From positions 452,501 through 516,500 of the forward strand of contig NC_135220.1 in assembly GCF_052324685.1 (NCBI RefSeq): a stretch of 64,000 nt of DNA, given 5' to 3'. Positions 48,993 to 63,149 of this stretch are shown piece after piece (position 1 is the first letter of the stretch; each line of letters begins with the position of its first letter). The notes below the pieces were generated by a model, which made no database searches, had not been told where the DNA came from, and saw only the letters and a program-made list of their open reading frames with translations. Source of the stretch: Brachyhypopomus gauderio (taxonomy: Eukaryota > Chordata > Actinopteri > Gymnotiformes > Hypopomidae). The translations under genes and the position numbers were made by a program.

Positions 48993-49039
<47 letters not shown>

Positions 49040-50614
49040 GCATCATGTTTCGTGTAACTCAAAATCTGCACAAGCACAGGATTCATTTGCAACTTTAATA
49101 CGCTATTGTTTTGGGAATAAACAAAATGCTAATTTATTTCACATAGATTCACTGTGTTGAATTCACTCTTGCAGAAGGAAAACTGAGTCAGTTTCTGCAG
49201 AAGTGGGCCTAAATAAACTTAAAATTGTGGCCGTGTGCTGGCATTATTTTACTATGCAGCAATGCTGATTTCCATACGGATATGCGACCAGCAAGTCTGA
49301 CGAAACGCATGAACTTGTCAATTAGGCTACATTTCTTGACTTTCCTTTCGGCAATGAAAAGGTCAGGATTTGGGGAGTGCTTACATGTTATCAATCGGCT
49401 GCAAGCAATGAGGATCATTAATGATTATATTTCACGGTCTGTTTTTGCTGCGGGCAAAGAAACATTTAATCCATTATCTATGAGCTTGGTGCTATTAAAG
49501 AATGTTCATTAATCTCTTAGTATACTAAGCCCATACCGCTTACATATTCATAAGTGCATTAACCCTAACAACGTTTTTCAAGAAAGAAGAATAGGCTACA
49601 AGTTATCACCATATAGATCCACTGACCTGGCTAAAATGATCTTAAGTTCATTTACCCTTACTATTTCCAAGTCTTTATAGTAAGCGTTCCACGTGAGATC
49701 CAAAGGGTTTATTTGTTTGAAATAACCTTACAAGGAATGATCATTCGTGCTCAAAACCTTCGTGGACGAGTTCTCTTATTTCGTGACGCGAGTATACGCC
49801 ACCAGGAGCTGTCCATTCAGCACCACCACTGTGTTACAGTGCGGGGTTTGTTTATTTACTTATTCGACTTTAGGCCTGTACGTACTTTGCATAGTTTCTT
49901 ATTGCGAACCACGTTATCCTCCATAAGACAACTGAAGAAAGAAGCAAAGTTTCTACCTGAACTACAACTTGACTTGAAAAGTATTTAAAATTGCTAGGGT
50001 TTTCCCGGTATTTACTTGTTAACAAAATGACGCCATGTCCTTACAATTGTCCCCAAAAGCATACATTTTAGAATTGGACTTAATGGATTTTTGCATCTTC
50101 TGTGTCATTAGTACGTTCGCAAAGCAAATCTTTATAGGTCTTCCCATCGCCCCACCATTCTAAGCCTTAAAAGAAGCATTCTCGTTCTCCGCAGTCTTCA
50201 AAGCAAAAAACACTAGTGTTAAAACTAACACACAGAACGTAAATCTGAAAATATTGTAAATCCACCGATCCCTAATGTACAGAGTAGGTGTTAATTTAAC
50301 ACTGGCGATTTAGCTGTGTACGTATAGTCTGACAGAACACATTTTACCCGCGAACTCATTCTAGATTGGTCGCTTATTTCTAAGGCGCGGGCTACCTAAA
50401 TATTACGCCATCGCCCGATGATTACCAGAGACACTTTGAAAGGGAGGATGTTTTCATTGAACTCGCAAACCATTTTAGAATTACACGGTCAGTCATCGCC
50501 TAACAGCCAATGGTAAGTGTGCTTAGGCTGGAGTTGCCTCTGCCTCGCCAGTCCCTCCTCGTGCTGTCCTCGACGTGCACGCGCGTGGTACCCACGGTCG
50601 TGAAGAGGAGGAGG
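48646..50614. promoter_or_regulatory. Divergent promoter interval between dnajc11 and camta1
   Basis: Two kilobases separate the start codons of two head-to-head genes. CpG-rich segments lie next to each start (48.55-48.76 and 50.5-50.66 kb), with AT-richer DNA and a TG repeat (48997-49033) between. No conserved coding frame is seen. Whether one shared or two separate promoters act here cannot be read from sequence. Confidence 0.5.
48997..49033. repeat. (TG)n microsatellite
   Basis: A perfect TG tract of about 37 bases lies in the dnajc11-camta1 interval. Confidence 0.9.
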
Positions 50615-50659
50615 ATGTGGCGCGCGGAGGGGAAATGGCTGCCGAAAACAAGCCGGAAG
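50615..50659 (+). CDS. camta1: Calmodulin-binding transcription activator 1 (Camta1), first coding exon only
   Basis: The exon encodes MWRAEGKWLPKTSRK, which matches the start of human CAMTA1, and ends in phase 0 at a strong donor (AAG|GTAAGA). CAMTA1 carries a CG-1 DNA-binding domain, a TIG domain, ankyrin repeats and IQ motifs, and acts as a neuronal and cardiac transcription activator. All those domains lie beyond this window, because intron 1 extends past its end. Location right after dnajc11, in divergent orientation, matches the human locus. Confidence 0.9.
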
Positions 50660-52809
50660 GTAAGAGACAAATATCGGGATTATTTTATTAGTATGACAAC
50701 AGTGTGAATGGAAAAAAATTAAGAAACCGATAGAGAAGACCCACAACTCGTGAAGCAAGGAGCTTTGGGAATAATAGGGTTTGAGTATTTATCCTGACAT
50801 ACTGGTTATTTGTGCACGGAGACGTTACCCTAGCCAGCCGTGGTAGCTAGCCAGCAATGTGCATCATATATTTAAAAACAAGGAGACAAAACCGCGAGAA
50901 TGACTGAAATATCCAACGCTGTCTTGCATGCAATTTCTCACAACGTAGCAGCCGCGTTGAAAACAAACTTAGTGACAATATGGTAGTCAACAACTAACTT
51001 CTCATTTATTTATCAATCTTCTTGGGTTGCATAAATTGTTTGTGAGTTGGTAGATGTGGAGTTCTTTACATCCCAGTTTGATTCACGCTGCGTTCACGAA
51101 TCTCTTCGGCATTTCTGCATTTTGTTGACATGCAAGTCTTACGGCAGGTTTGTCGGTCCGGTCGTTTCAGCGGCTCACTAATACAGATCTTCACTTCTTA
51201 TCGTCTTTATAATTGTTGTCAAAACACCAGGCTGCCACTTTCAAACCTGAGCCGGTCGTGTTGTTCCACGTTGTCTATTGCTAGTCACATATGCATGCGC
51301 GTGGACAAATAATCTAAAATGCTGAATAACATAAATATTGTAATCGATAATGCTTTGTATGCCATTTCATATTTCGCAGGTTATACTGGTGACACAAACT
51401 TGATGATAAAACAGTTAAAAAGAGAATTGTTATTTTATTTGTATTTTTATTTAGAATATTTTTAACAAAAGCAAATGTTTGATTGTAGATTTTTTTTTTC
51501 TTAGGAAAACTTCAGAAACGTATTATGTAGCTGGGGACAGATGGGGTCAAGTCAAGGGGGAGGGGAGTTCTGGCCAGCTATGCAAAATGTCTCTGGACTC
51601 AATAGCAAGATATAGAAGCAAAATCCACAATCACATCATTATGTCTGCTCTAATTTGACCTCACCTTAGCTGTACATTTGGCGGATTTGACAGTAGTTGG
51701 GTGACAAAACAAAATGATAGCGATAATGATGATTAAGCTTTTATCAGAGGTCTTGTAGAACCCATTAGCTCAGGAGTAAAATGCCTATACTGCTTTGTCA
51801 AGTTTGCAATGGGCCTGTAAATGGGCCTTGGCACGCTTTGTTCTTCTAAGTACAGTTCTGTTCGGATGAAGATGACCTCGGTCAGTATTTGTTTCGTAAA
51901 AAATAAAAAACAAAACTAATATAATAATAAATATAAAGACATGTTCTCCTTCTAGCCACAGGGTGGAGACATTGAGTTAAAAGAAACTTTACGGCGGGGA
52001 ACCACATCATTTTAGTGCATATGGTTACCTAAAAATGAATATTATTGCTATGGCATTTGATCATTTACATAAATTAGATGGCGGAGAAATCAGACTGTGA
52101 GGTAGTTATAGTGTTCAGGAGGGCTGTGCCATGTTTAGAAAGGCATCAGGACCCTTACACTGGTCACAACAGACAGGCAGATGCATGTAGCGTTTACTCA
52201 TATATTACTTTATTTTAGCTGCCAGATGACAAACCTAAGGCTATAAATCACTTAGGAAATAATAATGTGACACGAGGAAAGTGTGGAGGGTTTGAAGCTG
52301 TGGGGGCCCACAGGGGGGTGGTGTTGAGCTTTTTTAGTAGTCAGAGTACGTGTATGTTTTACTATGAACAGCATGTCAACCGAGACCAAGAGCATTAGAA
52401 AAAAGAGTCATCCACCTTTGTGCTAAAAACATCACAAGGCTGAGGGCTACCTAAACTGTGTTTGTTCTGAATGCGGGCAAATACATCCGGGCTTGTAATG
52501 TGTGTCACACCCATTCTTCCACGGTGCATTATGGTTGCCAGGTGCTTCGTAGAACGCCTGAGCTGAACAGGTTGAGTTATTTCTGCTGGTCTTGTGAGGA
52601 GGTCAGTGTGTGGAGGAGGTACATGTGACGAACACCTACAACTGAACGTTTCAGGCCCTGTGCTGTATAGATTTATATAGGTTAATGGCTTTGGTGTCGG
52701 ATATCTTCTTCCTCACTGTGGGGTTTTAATATTCCAGGCCTACATACTCAGACCATGCAGTCTGGATGGAAGTAGATGTTAGGTCAAGTTTCATACAGTT
52801 TCTTTCTCT

Positions 52810-52812
<3 letters not shown>

Positions 52813-52855
<43 letters not shown>

Positions 52856-52875
52856 TCTTCTTCTTCTTCTTCTTC
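52813..52875. repeat. (CT)n(TTC)n microsatellite
   Basis: A CT tract continues into TTC units. Low-complexity pyrimidine strand in the camta1 intron. Confidence 0.95.
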
Positions 52876-55677
52876 TGCTCGTTAGATTATTGTCTGTCCA
52901 GTGACCTTATGTCCTTGAGACAGTGGAGTGTTTGTGTGGGGTAGTGTTCTCCAGAGCCTCGGTGCTTTTTTGCAGATTTTTGTTGTGCATGAGGACAGGC
53001 TGTTCTTTGCTAGAGGCTGCTAGGAGAACATGAGTAATATCTGGTGTGCCCCACGGAGTGCTCCTGTCCCCCTGGTTTGACACTCTCCTCTCTTCTCCTG
53101 TTGCCCCGCTTGCACCCAGCTCTGTGGTTAATATGGGCTTTAGCAGCTTGTTGCCTAGAAGGAGACGAGACACAGAGATTTTAGACTTTTAATTATTGAG
53201 TATTTTTGTGAAACTCTAGTCTTGATGTTATTATGTTATTAATAATAGCTGAATTTAGGTGATTCGGGAATTTAGGCGTGATATGAAGTCAATAAAGAAT
53301 GCACTGGATTACAACCAACTGCCTGTTTCTGCAGACACGGACAGTGGAATCTTATCAAGCTCTAAGAGTCATAAGTATAAATCATCTGTTTCCTGGCTGT
53401 GCTGTTCTGACAGACAATGACTTTCTTCGTATATCTCTCCCTGGTTGCTACTTGGTCGCTGTAAAGATCATAGTCTGATATATTGAAAGGTTATTGGCTG
53501 ATCTTCATCCTCATACGTTTGTATCAGTATTAGCATTTACCCCACCAGTATTACTGATATATCTTGGGAAGGGCTTTTTACCATCTGTTGCTTTTATTTA
53601 TTTGTCTAGAAGAGGCTATTCTACATCTCTACTGCCACGGCCCTAGGCTCCTCAGCCCATGCAGAGCTATAAGGAGAACCATAGACTGTGCCAACTTTAT
53701 TTCACCAGGCTGAATAAAACGTAACATTCCTTTTTTCAGTGATCTACTCATAAAATGGACGAATAAAATGACATAGATTAAAATTATATAGAAGTAAATA
53801 AAGAAGAGTAATAATAAAATTAAGTAATCTAATGCTAATAACATTAGTCTATGGGAATAGAATACTACTCACAGTGTCGTTTTATTTAATTTATTCACCC
53901 ACATAAAACAATGGGGCCAATGTTTATGCTAACTATCCAGTTTATGCTAGCTAACCCAGCTATTGGATGAACAGTTAATGAAGTATAAGTTTGATGTTGA
54001 AGAATCCATTCAGAAGTGAACTGGAGAAACCCTCAGACATTCTGGTGCCTGTTGCTTAAAGCAATCGCCACACGCCAACTACAAATGGAATTTTGTCTGA
54101 GGCACAAACAAACTTGAAATAACTAGATAATCATCATTGATTTACTGAGTCTACGGTGGTAAACATAATGATTGTAATAATATTTACTCATACACAGAAG
54201 AGTTTGGGATTCTTTTTTATTTTGTTAATCAGCACGAACATCAGTTTTGTACAAAAAAAAAGGCAATCAGGGAGTAAAGGAGAAAAGCTCTTTGTAATTT
54301 GTGTCAAGATTCTAAAGCTGTAGAAATTGCAAATGTACAAAAACGTTGAACATGCTGATTAACTTCAAAGTAGATTACAGAGTGCAAATCTACTGCCTAG
54401 CTTAATACACAAGAGCATTTAGACGAGTTTGGAGTGTCTGTCAACTGGCATCATACCACTATAACACACTATGACCTTATGACCCCAGTCGCCAAGTCGA
54501 TTTATTCAAAAATGATGGGAATATTTGCTTAGACATTATTTCAACCAAAAAGATTCTTGCACATACTTTTGTCACAATAAAAACATTTTCTATATGATGT
54601 GATTGGAATGTTTAGATACATTTATAAATCCACTGGCTTTATAGCAGATAAAAGCCCCCCACCCCAATATAAAGTTCTTAGCTGTTGCATAGTATGTAAT
54701 ACATTAAAAATAAAAAAGTTTTAAATATAGTGGAGCACAAGTAATTGCTAGGTGGACAGAAAATAGAATTGTATTACCACATAATTTAAAATTCTGCTAG
54801 CTTATGTTCAGCATGCTAATTAGCTAGCTTGCTCACAAACCTGTAATCGCTGTAATTCTGGTGAGTGCAGCATCTACATTGGTTGGTGACAGAGAATTTA
54901 GATTTGAATTCTAAGGATGCAGTGGTGGGTCACAAAAGCATTAAACAATTTGACAGACATAAAAAAATTATGGTGATATTAATGTGATTATATCAAAGCT
55001 TTGCACATCTAGGAGTAGAATAAATGTGTAGTGTTTAATTTTGCATTCAGATTAGTTGTTCTAAAATAATTTATTTAGTTGATCTGAATGGCTTGATTTA
55101 TTTGGTCTAGGATGACTTTTTTTTGCCTGATTTTATTGAGGAAAAATTATGAAAATATAAAAATATAGACAGATATATCATTAATCTATGACCGAGCTAA
55201 GTGTAATCTTTTCTTCAGTCTAATATCAGTGTCAGCGCTGGTTCCAAGAGTACCATATTGATTGGTCTCAAGTGAAAACCCACTCTGAAAATTTTTAGCT
55301 TTATTAACTGAATAAGGTCCACTGTGGTGGGAATAGATGGAGTCTCCGGATTGGTTGGCCAGAATGTGGGAGCAGCTCTATTCTTCATCCTGTCTTCATG
55401 TGTCCTTGCATGCTGCAGACAAGTGACTGTGTTCACTTTAAGGTTCATTGTGGTTCCCCCTAAATGTAGACATACACCATTCCTGGTCCGGTACCACTAG
55501 AACCCAGAGTTCCTCTTTCTTTATATTTGCTGCCCCCTTCAATGTTCATTAGAGGGAATATCTTGAATATTTACTTATTGCATCAGCAAAATGTAGAAAA
55601 TAAAACAAAACACAGGCAAATATGGTACAGTAGGCATAAATCAGGACCTGGTTTCCAACCAAACAGATACATACATA

Positions 55678-55680
<3 letters not shown>

Positions 55681-55724
<44 letters not shown>
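55681..55724. repeat. (GA)n microsatellite
   Basis: A perfect GA tract of about 44 bases in the camta1 intron. Confidence 0.95.
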
Positions 55725-55727
<3 letters not shown>

Positions 55728-56386
55728 TTGATCCTAGATTCTTGAATCTCGACCACCATTAGGAATGCTTAATAGATTGATCAGAGTGAGTGTCCATATA
55801 TTAATAATTTTGATTCATTGTGAACCTAGTTTACATTGGAGATTTAATGCTGTTGTAACACGTATAGTGTGAATCCTGTGTGCAGCTTTACCATATTATC
55901 AGCTGATGAAAACATCCATGCATTGTTTCTACTACAGAAAGAGATTGCTTTTGTAGTTCCACAAAGCTCTAGCCAGACCCTGGCTCACAAAATAAAACTG
56001 CGCATTTCCTCACCACAGGGGAGCAACTTAAGCCAAAGTAATTCCTTCTGGCCCTCAGCAGGTGCATGATAACGGGGTGTAGACTTGGTGGAGAGAGCAA
56101 TGAAACTGGCATACTGAACTCGAAAAACTGAATTGAGCAGATTGCTTGTGAGAAGTGGTCTAGTGCGTAGACATGGACGTGCGGGGCTTGCACTGTTGTG
56201 GTCATGGGAGGGAGGCTTGGGTCCACCAGACGCCGCTAACGCTAACCTCGTTAACCACTCAGTCTGCACGCATGGGTAGAATGTTGTAAGTCTCAATGTT
56301 ACGCTGTTGTGCAGCCCAAAATGTGCAGTTTTCCTAGTCTCTCTTTTTTTTCCTTCTTCTCCACTCTCTCTTTTTGCCTCCTGAAG

Positions 56387-56488
56387 GACTGAAGAAAATT
56401 CGTAATCCGGATCGAATGTACAGATCGGCTGTGTGTTATTCCGGCCATGCCCCTCCTAAGGGTGTCAGTGATGACACAGAGCTGAACA
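56387..56488 (+). other. Exon-like segment in camta1 intron 1
   Basis: A 40-base pyrimidine-rich tract ends in CTCCTGAAG at 56386. The segment ends at a good donor, ACA|GTAAGA (56488/56489). It is open in one frame (KIRNPDRMYRSAVCYSGHAP onward) and contains an ATG at 56416. Joined to exon 1 at the first AG, it meets TGA at once. Joined at the second AG (56394) it stays open, but leaves phase 1. I do not recognise the peptide. It may be an alternative first or cassette exon, or chance. Confidence 0.35.
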
Positions 56489-57346
56489 GTAAGAGCTGGT
56501 TATTAATATTGCATCCGTGGCATTGCCCAAAGGGGCCACTTGCTGGCTGATCTATTATTCATTCATCGATTCATTTATTTACTTCTTGATTTCATTTATC
56601 TTCCTCCTTCTCCACTGGGATTTCCTCCTCAAGCTTTATTTGACTTTTGGAAGTGTCTTCTTGACAGGAGCATGCTGTCAATATCACAAGTTTTAGCATG
56701 TACTAAGAGTCAGTGTAAACCCCATCTGACCATAAAGACCACATTATTGCCAGACTAATATTAAATGCTGCATTTCAACATTTCACCTCGTCTACCATCC
56801 ATCTAAAAAAAAAAAAAAACTTTATCATGCTGTGTTTTGCAATTTAAGCAAAGCTCGGGTGCACAGAAATAGGCTAATTTGTTCAAACGTGAATGACTAG
56901 CTTATGTCAACTTTGAAATAAGTGTTTTCTTTTGAGCTTCATAAAGAAAAAAATCTTTATATCAATTACATGTTAATGTATGCTTATATCACACAGAATG
57001 ACGATTAATCCAGAAGTAGCAGCGACTCTGTGCTTAATAAGCACTATAGCAGTGCTCCTACCACTCCAGCAGACTTTGTTGATCTGTGTAATTAAGTGTG
57101 TTTATGTTTGCCGTAATTTTGAGAAGGGCGTTAGATCAGCCTGATCTCTTTGCTATGCCGTTTGCTCATTATGCTTTTTCTATAGAATATATCCTCACTG
57201 CTTCAAAGCACAGTGTTTTTAATGAACACTCTCGTGCAGACCTAAAGTTAATGGCAGAAGCTGCTGTATGCAGTCACCCAGTATACATCCGTGCACATGC
57301 ACACTGCGTGTGTGTGTGCTTGAGACAATATGGCATTTTCCTTCCA

Positions 57347-57348
<2 letters not shown>

Positions 57349-57422
<74 letters not shown>

Positions 57423-57428
57423 TCTCTC
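57349..57428. repeat. (TC)n microsatellite
   Basis: An 80-base TC tract with a single G interruption in the camta1 intron. Confidence 0.95.
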
Positions 57429-57683
57429 CGTCCCATGCTCTCACGGTCTCCTGCATGTGGCATGATGTAAGTGCTCGGTGAGTCCGTGTCTGGCGGCCCA
57501 GTTAATGTGTGGTACCTGGAGGTTTTCGTATCAGTAGGACAGAGAAAATGCGGCGTGCCCTGGCGGAAGCAGGTAAACCACTCATGTGAGTAATTGTGGA
57601 AGTAGGTATGATAAGGATAAAGGGCTTTAGTGTGGATCTTGCAGCGGCTCTTTTTGCTGTCTGGTGTGTGTTTTTGTATGTTT

Positions 57684-57688
<5 letters not shown>

Positions 57689-57738
<50 letters not shown>
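57689..57738. repeat. (TG)n(CG)n microsatellite
   Basis: A TG tract ends in a short GCGCGCG run, again a Z-DNA-prone alternation, preceded by a T8 run. Confidence 0.95.
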
Positions 57739-57739
<1 letters not shown>

Positions 57740-60700
57740 CACTTATATGTGTACTCTCAGGTCCTCACCTCCTCTCTCCCTGAGATGGGATTTTCATGGA
57801 TGGGTAAGTTTGGCTGAGGCTGAAACACATAAGGACTCTTTTTTTCTCTTCCATTGATGCAGGCACTTCGGCTGAATTAAGGTCCCGATTTTGGGTTTCT
57901 CCAGCGTTTTGGCTTGAAGCAAACTTCTTGATATTAGAATAGAGAAAAAGATTCTCTTTATTTAGTGTAACTCACACAACATTGACCTTTTAAAAGTCAC
58001 TATTACCCAGGGTTAAAACAAAGAGTGCATTGTTTCAATAATTAACTGAGGAAAGGTCAAAAGAAAGATTTCACATCGTCGTTCGGCATGTGCAGTACAG
58101 CAATGCTACTGGACTAAGGACATTCAGGATTTAAAAGGAAGGCTTAATGAAAGGCTTTATTTAAGTAAGTTCTTTTGCCCCATCAGACCTTGAAGTTCTA
58201 GTCACTGTGTTTCAAAGTAATTTTGATCACATCAGCTTTATTGTATAAGTATTTAGCCACTATTCCAATTCCTTCTAAATGCCCTTGGAGATAAAGGAGT
58301 CTTACCCTTTTAAAAGTCAAAATTTGCAGCAGATTCTTGTTGTGGACTTGTGTCTGATCATTCTTATGGTGCTGCTAGCCATCCGCACACCACAAAAACC
58401 CAACATGCCACTGCATGTGTGGGTGTAGAAACCTGGGGTGAAAGTATTGGGGAATCCTTCTTTGCCTTTGACTGACATGTGCCTAATTTGCTTTAAGGGT
58501 GAGTGTTTGTTTCGTCTTGTCATAGCGATACAATACTTCTGGCTTCTGTTCCAAACTTAAAAGCAAGGCTGTTGCATTTATTCAAGCAAAGTATTCATGT
58601 TTTCTGAAAGCCACTGCCAGTGTTGGATAAGCCTGTGATCTTACAAAGATGGTGCTAATTCAGATTCAAGTCCAGTGCTGTCTGAATTTTTTTTTAAAGC
58701 AAACGCATCTGTCAAGCAGCCCTTGGTTGATTCCAATTGCAGTTGCATGACTGCATAACATAAACATGTTGAAATTTCTGTGTGATGTAGGTGTTCATTG
58801 GGGCTCACGTGGCTCTGAGCTGGGGATGGCCGAGGAACCGCACCACTATCCACCAGAACTGATTACCTCAAGATTGTCAGCATGTGATTTAGACGGCGAT
58901 TGTAACGTGTTGGAGAGGGCTGCTCTGTTATTGCAGCTCAGTCAAGGTTTTTCCCCAGTCTTCATTAGCCAGGATTCTCACAGTCTGGAGCAACTCTTTG
59001 TCTGTGTAAACTAATAGTGGTACAGGATTGGGACTCATCTTTCTCCAGGCAATTAGACCCTAATGTAATGTCTGTTAAAGGAAAAGACAGCATTGATTTT
59101 TAGTCATTGATTTAATGATGTGATGGAATTGGGCTTCCTTACACGTGATGATTTTTTCCCCCCGTTTTTCTCTGAATAATTGAGAGGAGTGTCATTTATA
59201 TGACTGTGGACAGGAGAACTTTTTAGCTCTAGCATGATGGATGTATATATTGACTGGTTTGTCCTGCATGGTATCTCTGTGATCTCCATAATTTGCTTGC
59301 GCCTTTAGCATACTAAAACACCGCATGCTGTGTGTGTGTGTGTCATTTGTCTGCTCTTTCTCCTTGCTTTAAGTACAGAGCAGACATAAACAGATGATGC
59401 TTACGGCCTTGAACCTGAACTTACCATGACCAGCGTGCTATATGGGTCTATATATGGAAATAGTGTATTTTCCTTCATATGTAACCCCTGAATTTTAATT
59501 CATTGTGACAAGCTGTGTTATTTGTTCCCTTGCTCAGCTGGAAATATCAAGATTATTCGTCTTCTCTATATGTTGAGGTCTGACAACCACACCTGCGGCA
59601 CTTTGATTGGGGGTGGGGGGGGGTGTTGAGAATATAGCATCTCTCTGTGATGTCCTCTGAATGTAGAACGGGGTAATTGCTGGCAAAGTTAAATTTAGCT
59701 GACTGGCCAATCTCTGGAAAGCACCAGCTTGTGCAAGAAGCGACTGGCCTGCCAGGCCTTAGTTTAAATTGAGTTCATCAGTTGAGCTGTGATAGTGGGG
59801 ATCGGTGTGCAGCTAACAAATACCCCGATGGTTCCACCTCCCCAGCGAGGCAGTCGGGGGTTTTGGACGGGCAAGTTCTAGAATTTCAATGTTGAATAGG
59901 ATTCAGATCTAAACAGAATATTGGAAATGTGAAGCCCAGTTATTTTATCACGTTTTGTTACATTCATAGTCTTGCATTTTTTGATGGATTGATTTTAAAA
60001 GGAGTTTCGCTACAATAGTGCCCTGATTATTATTTCAATTCATTTCTCCGGCCCTTTGGTCACAGGAGGCATGCTTTATTAGATTAGTATTGAATGGATC
60101 AATACCACAGTTGGGAGTTATTTTACACCAGCCATCTGTTCTCATGTCAGGTGACATTACTTGTGGACCACAGGGTAATGTTTTAGTCTTATGTGTTAGT
60201 CCTCATGTGCACAATTAGCATATGATCATCTAGATCTAGGTATAGGATAGAATAATTCTTTTTTTTTTACATCAGCATTAAATTGTGTTGTATATACTTT
60301 GCATAATAGAAAAAAAAATCATATCTGGACTAGGGTTTAAGCTCTGAATATAGAAGGGATTATATTCGCACCATTTAATGTGCCTGAATTGATAAAACAT
60401 GCTTTTAATATTTTACAACATCCATAATAGTAATCCTGCCTGCAGGAGAAGGACATAAGAGCGTTGGAGATTGCATAGGCTGTTTGATGAATGTACATAG
60501 TTCTCCAGCATTACTGCCTCACTCCACTGAGGGAGGCGACAATTAAAAGTGAGGAGTGTCACTCACAGAGCAAAGCACACAGGCGGCGGTAAGAGAAAGT
60601 GAGTGAGGGAGCGAGAGACAGAAAAGAGAGAGAGGGAGAGAGACAAAGAGGGGGAGTTTGTGTCAGGGAAGATATTGATTTGAGATTTGTTTTAGTCAGC

Positions 60701-62073
60701 CCTCTCAAGTTTCATGACCTACTCTTGTCTCTAGGGTGAGGCTGGTGCAAGCTAGCATGACTGATATTGTTAAAGCTCCTGAGCGGTCTCCTTCAGGAAC
60801 AGCCTCAGTGATAATCTGAGGATCAGCAGACCCCTCTGCACAGAAATAGATTTTCCTCCTCCAGCCCGGGTTCAGACGCACTCACTGGCCCCCGGAAAAG
60901 GCTCGGACTGCATGGAGAAGCTGTGGTGTTTGGGGGTCTGGCTGGGCGTGGGCTCGGCGCCATGAACGCATGGAGCCATCGGCGTGGTGGAGACTGCAAA
61001 CATCTCGGGCTTTCCTGGAGGATCACAGGGAGGATCACTGACAGCAGGCACGGATGCAGCGCGTCCGAGTCTCGGACTCCCTCGCACGGTTTGTCAGGGC
61101 ACGCGCGCAGGTCCGGTTTCTGCTGCTGCAGACCGCGGTGACAAGAAGGTCTGGGATTGTGGAAGGATCCGCTGAAGCTGCCCTTGTGTGAGCGTGTAGA
61201 CCCAAGTGTGTGGATCCCAGATCTCGTGGCCCTGTTCTTGTCTTGGTTTTCGTAATGAAAGAGTCACCTGAGTAGTTGGCAAGCATAAGCAGAAAATCCT
61301 TCCTCGTCTCCCTTCATTTCACAGCCCTCCACTCTCCAAGACCTCTCTCTCTCTCTCTCTCTCTTTTCATCCTGCTCTCCCTCTACTGTAGCCAGTCTGT
61401 CTGTTGATCTATCTCTCTCCATTTCTCCTTTGCAGGAGACCTCTTTCACTATATCGCACGCTCTTTCTTCCTTATTCTCTCCCTGCTCTCACTTGTCTCT
61501 TACTTCCTCTCTCTCTCCCTCTCTCTCTCTTTCCCTCCCCAACATTTTCTCTCTCCTGTTCGGACAGGCAGGCTTCTTTCTAACAGATCAGGCCCGGTTC
61601 AGTAATTGGCTGGCCCGCTCAGTTCTGCACGGCACATATAAACCTCCCTCAGCCCTTTCAGCCTCCCTTGCACTTTAGGGCCTGACAACTACATTGTTTT
61701 TCCAGCGGTGGGGAGACTGAGTTATGCTAATGTCTACGGTGCCGCCGCCGTTTAGCTGGGGAAATAAAGGATGTGGTGCAGAGGCGGAGGTTGGTGCGGG
61801 CGCGGTGACACGCCTAGCCGCCCGTCCACGGGAGTGAAGTGGCGACGGGGGCCGTGACGGTTCCCGCGGTGTGGCCGGTGCCGTGTGCTACAGCTGCATC
61901 GCTTGCGTGCGCTTCTCTCCGAGCGGGCCACCGGGGCGGGTTCTCCTCCCGACTGCCTGCGTGTTCCTTTCCTTTTTGTGTGTATTTGCCATTTGTTCAC
62001 ACTCAGCAATTGAATTGTTTTTTTCTCCTGACACTGTAGCTCATTTCTAGTAGCCACAATAATGTAAGATAAG

Positions 62074-62076
<3 letters not shown>

Positions 62077-62126
<50 letters not shown>
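62077..62126. repeat. (TG)n microsatellite
   Basis: A perfect TG tract of 50 bases in the camta1 intron. Confidence 0.95.
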
Positions 62127-62128
<2 letters not shown>

Positions 62129-63149
62129 ATTTAACCACATAGACACTGATGGAGACTCTTTATTAAGTCAGGCACTATCAGTGCTATGGTGAATTAACAT
62201 TAGGCTCTGTTTTTGCTGCTCCTAACGCCAGGGCAATGAGCCTTCAGTTAACGTTTTATTTCCTGAAAAAGCGGCAAATCCCTAACTTTCCGAGATGCCT
62301 CTCAAGCTGTGTTCTCAGAGAAGTTACAGTGTTTTAGCAGGATGGGGAGTTTTTAATTAATGGAATTCCAATCTGAACAGAGGACGTTTTCTTTCTCTAC
62401 GGGATGCACGCTAAAATTCAGAACGACAGTTTCTTACCCTGCAGTTCTACGCTCATCTACAGGGACATTAGACAAAGTCCACATGCATTTCATCCCCTCT
62501 TTCCTGTAATACCTATTAAGAGAAAGAGAAAATGTCTGTTGAAATGTCTGTACATCGACACACTTCTAAGAGACCTTTGTGTGGACCTATGCTCACACCA
62601 TAAGGGTTCGTGCACTGGTCGTCCCACTCTGCAGACAACTATGGGAGACGATGATATCATTGGTGGGCGTGCCTGAGAGAATGCTGTATATAGCATTGAT
62701 CAGAGGCAGACAGGCAGAGCTTAATTAGGGGCTGAGAGCGTGCCTTGGCTGGGATTGGTCCCAGCGAGCAGGGCAGTGGAGCGCCACGGCGACTACTAGT
62801 GAGGCTGTCTGATTGGTGCCCCGAGACCCCCGCCCCCTCTCACAGCTAACAAGGTTTACCTCACCACAATACCGTCTGGTTTTTACTTTTTTACCTACCT
62901 GAAACCTTCAGCAAGAAGTCATTTGCCACAATGTAATCATAAAAAGAATGCTAAGGAGGCATTAAATAATCAGGAGAAAGAGTTGTGTATCGATCTGCAA
63001 TTTGTATTCAGCTGAGAAACTTTTGATATTTGGATCATAAAAACATTTACCGAGGTATAATGCGATCCGTCAGGCCTGGCGCTTGAAGACGGAGGCCTTT
63101 TTTTCTGTCTGTGGGAGTTGGGGGGTGCTGGTGTATGTTGTTTATTTAT

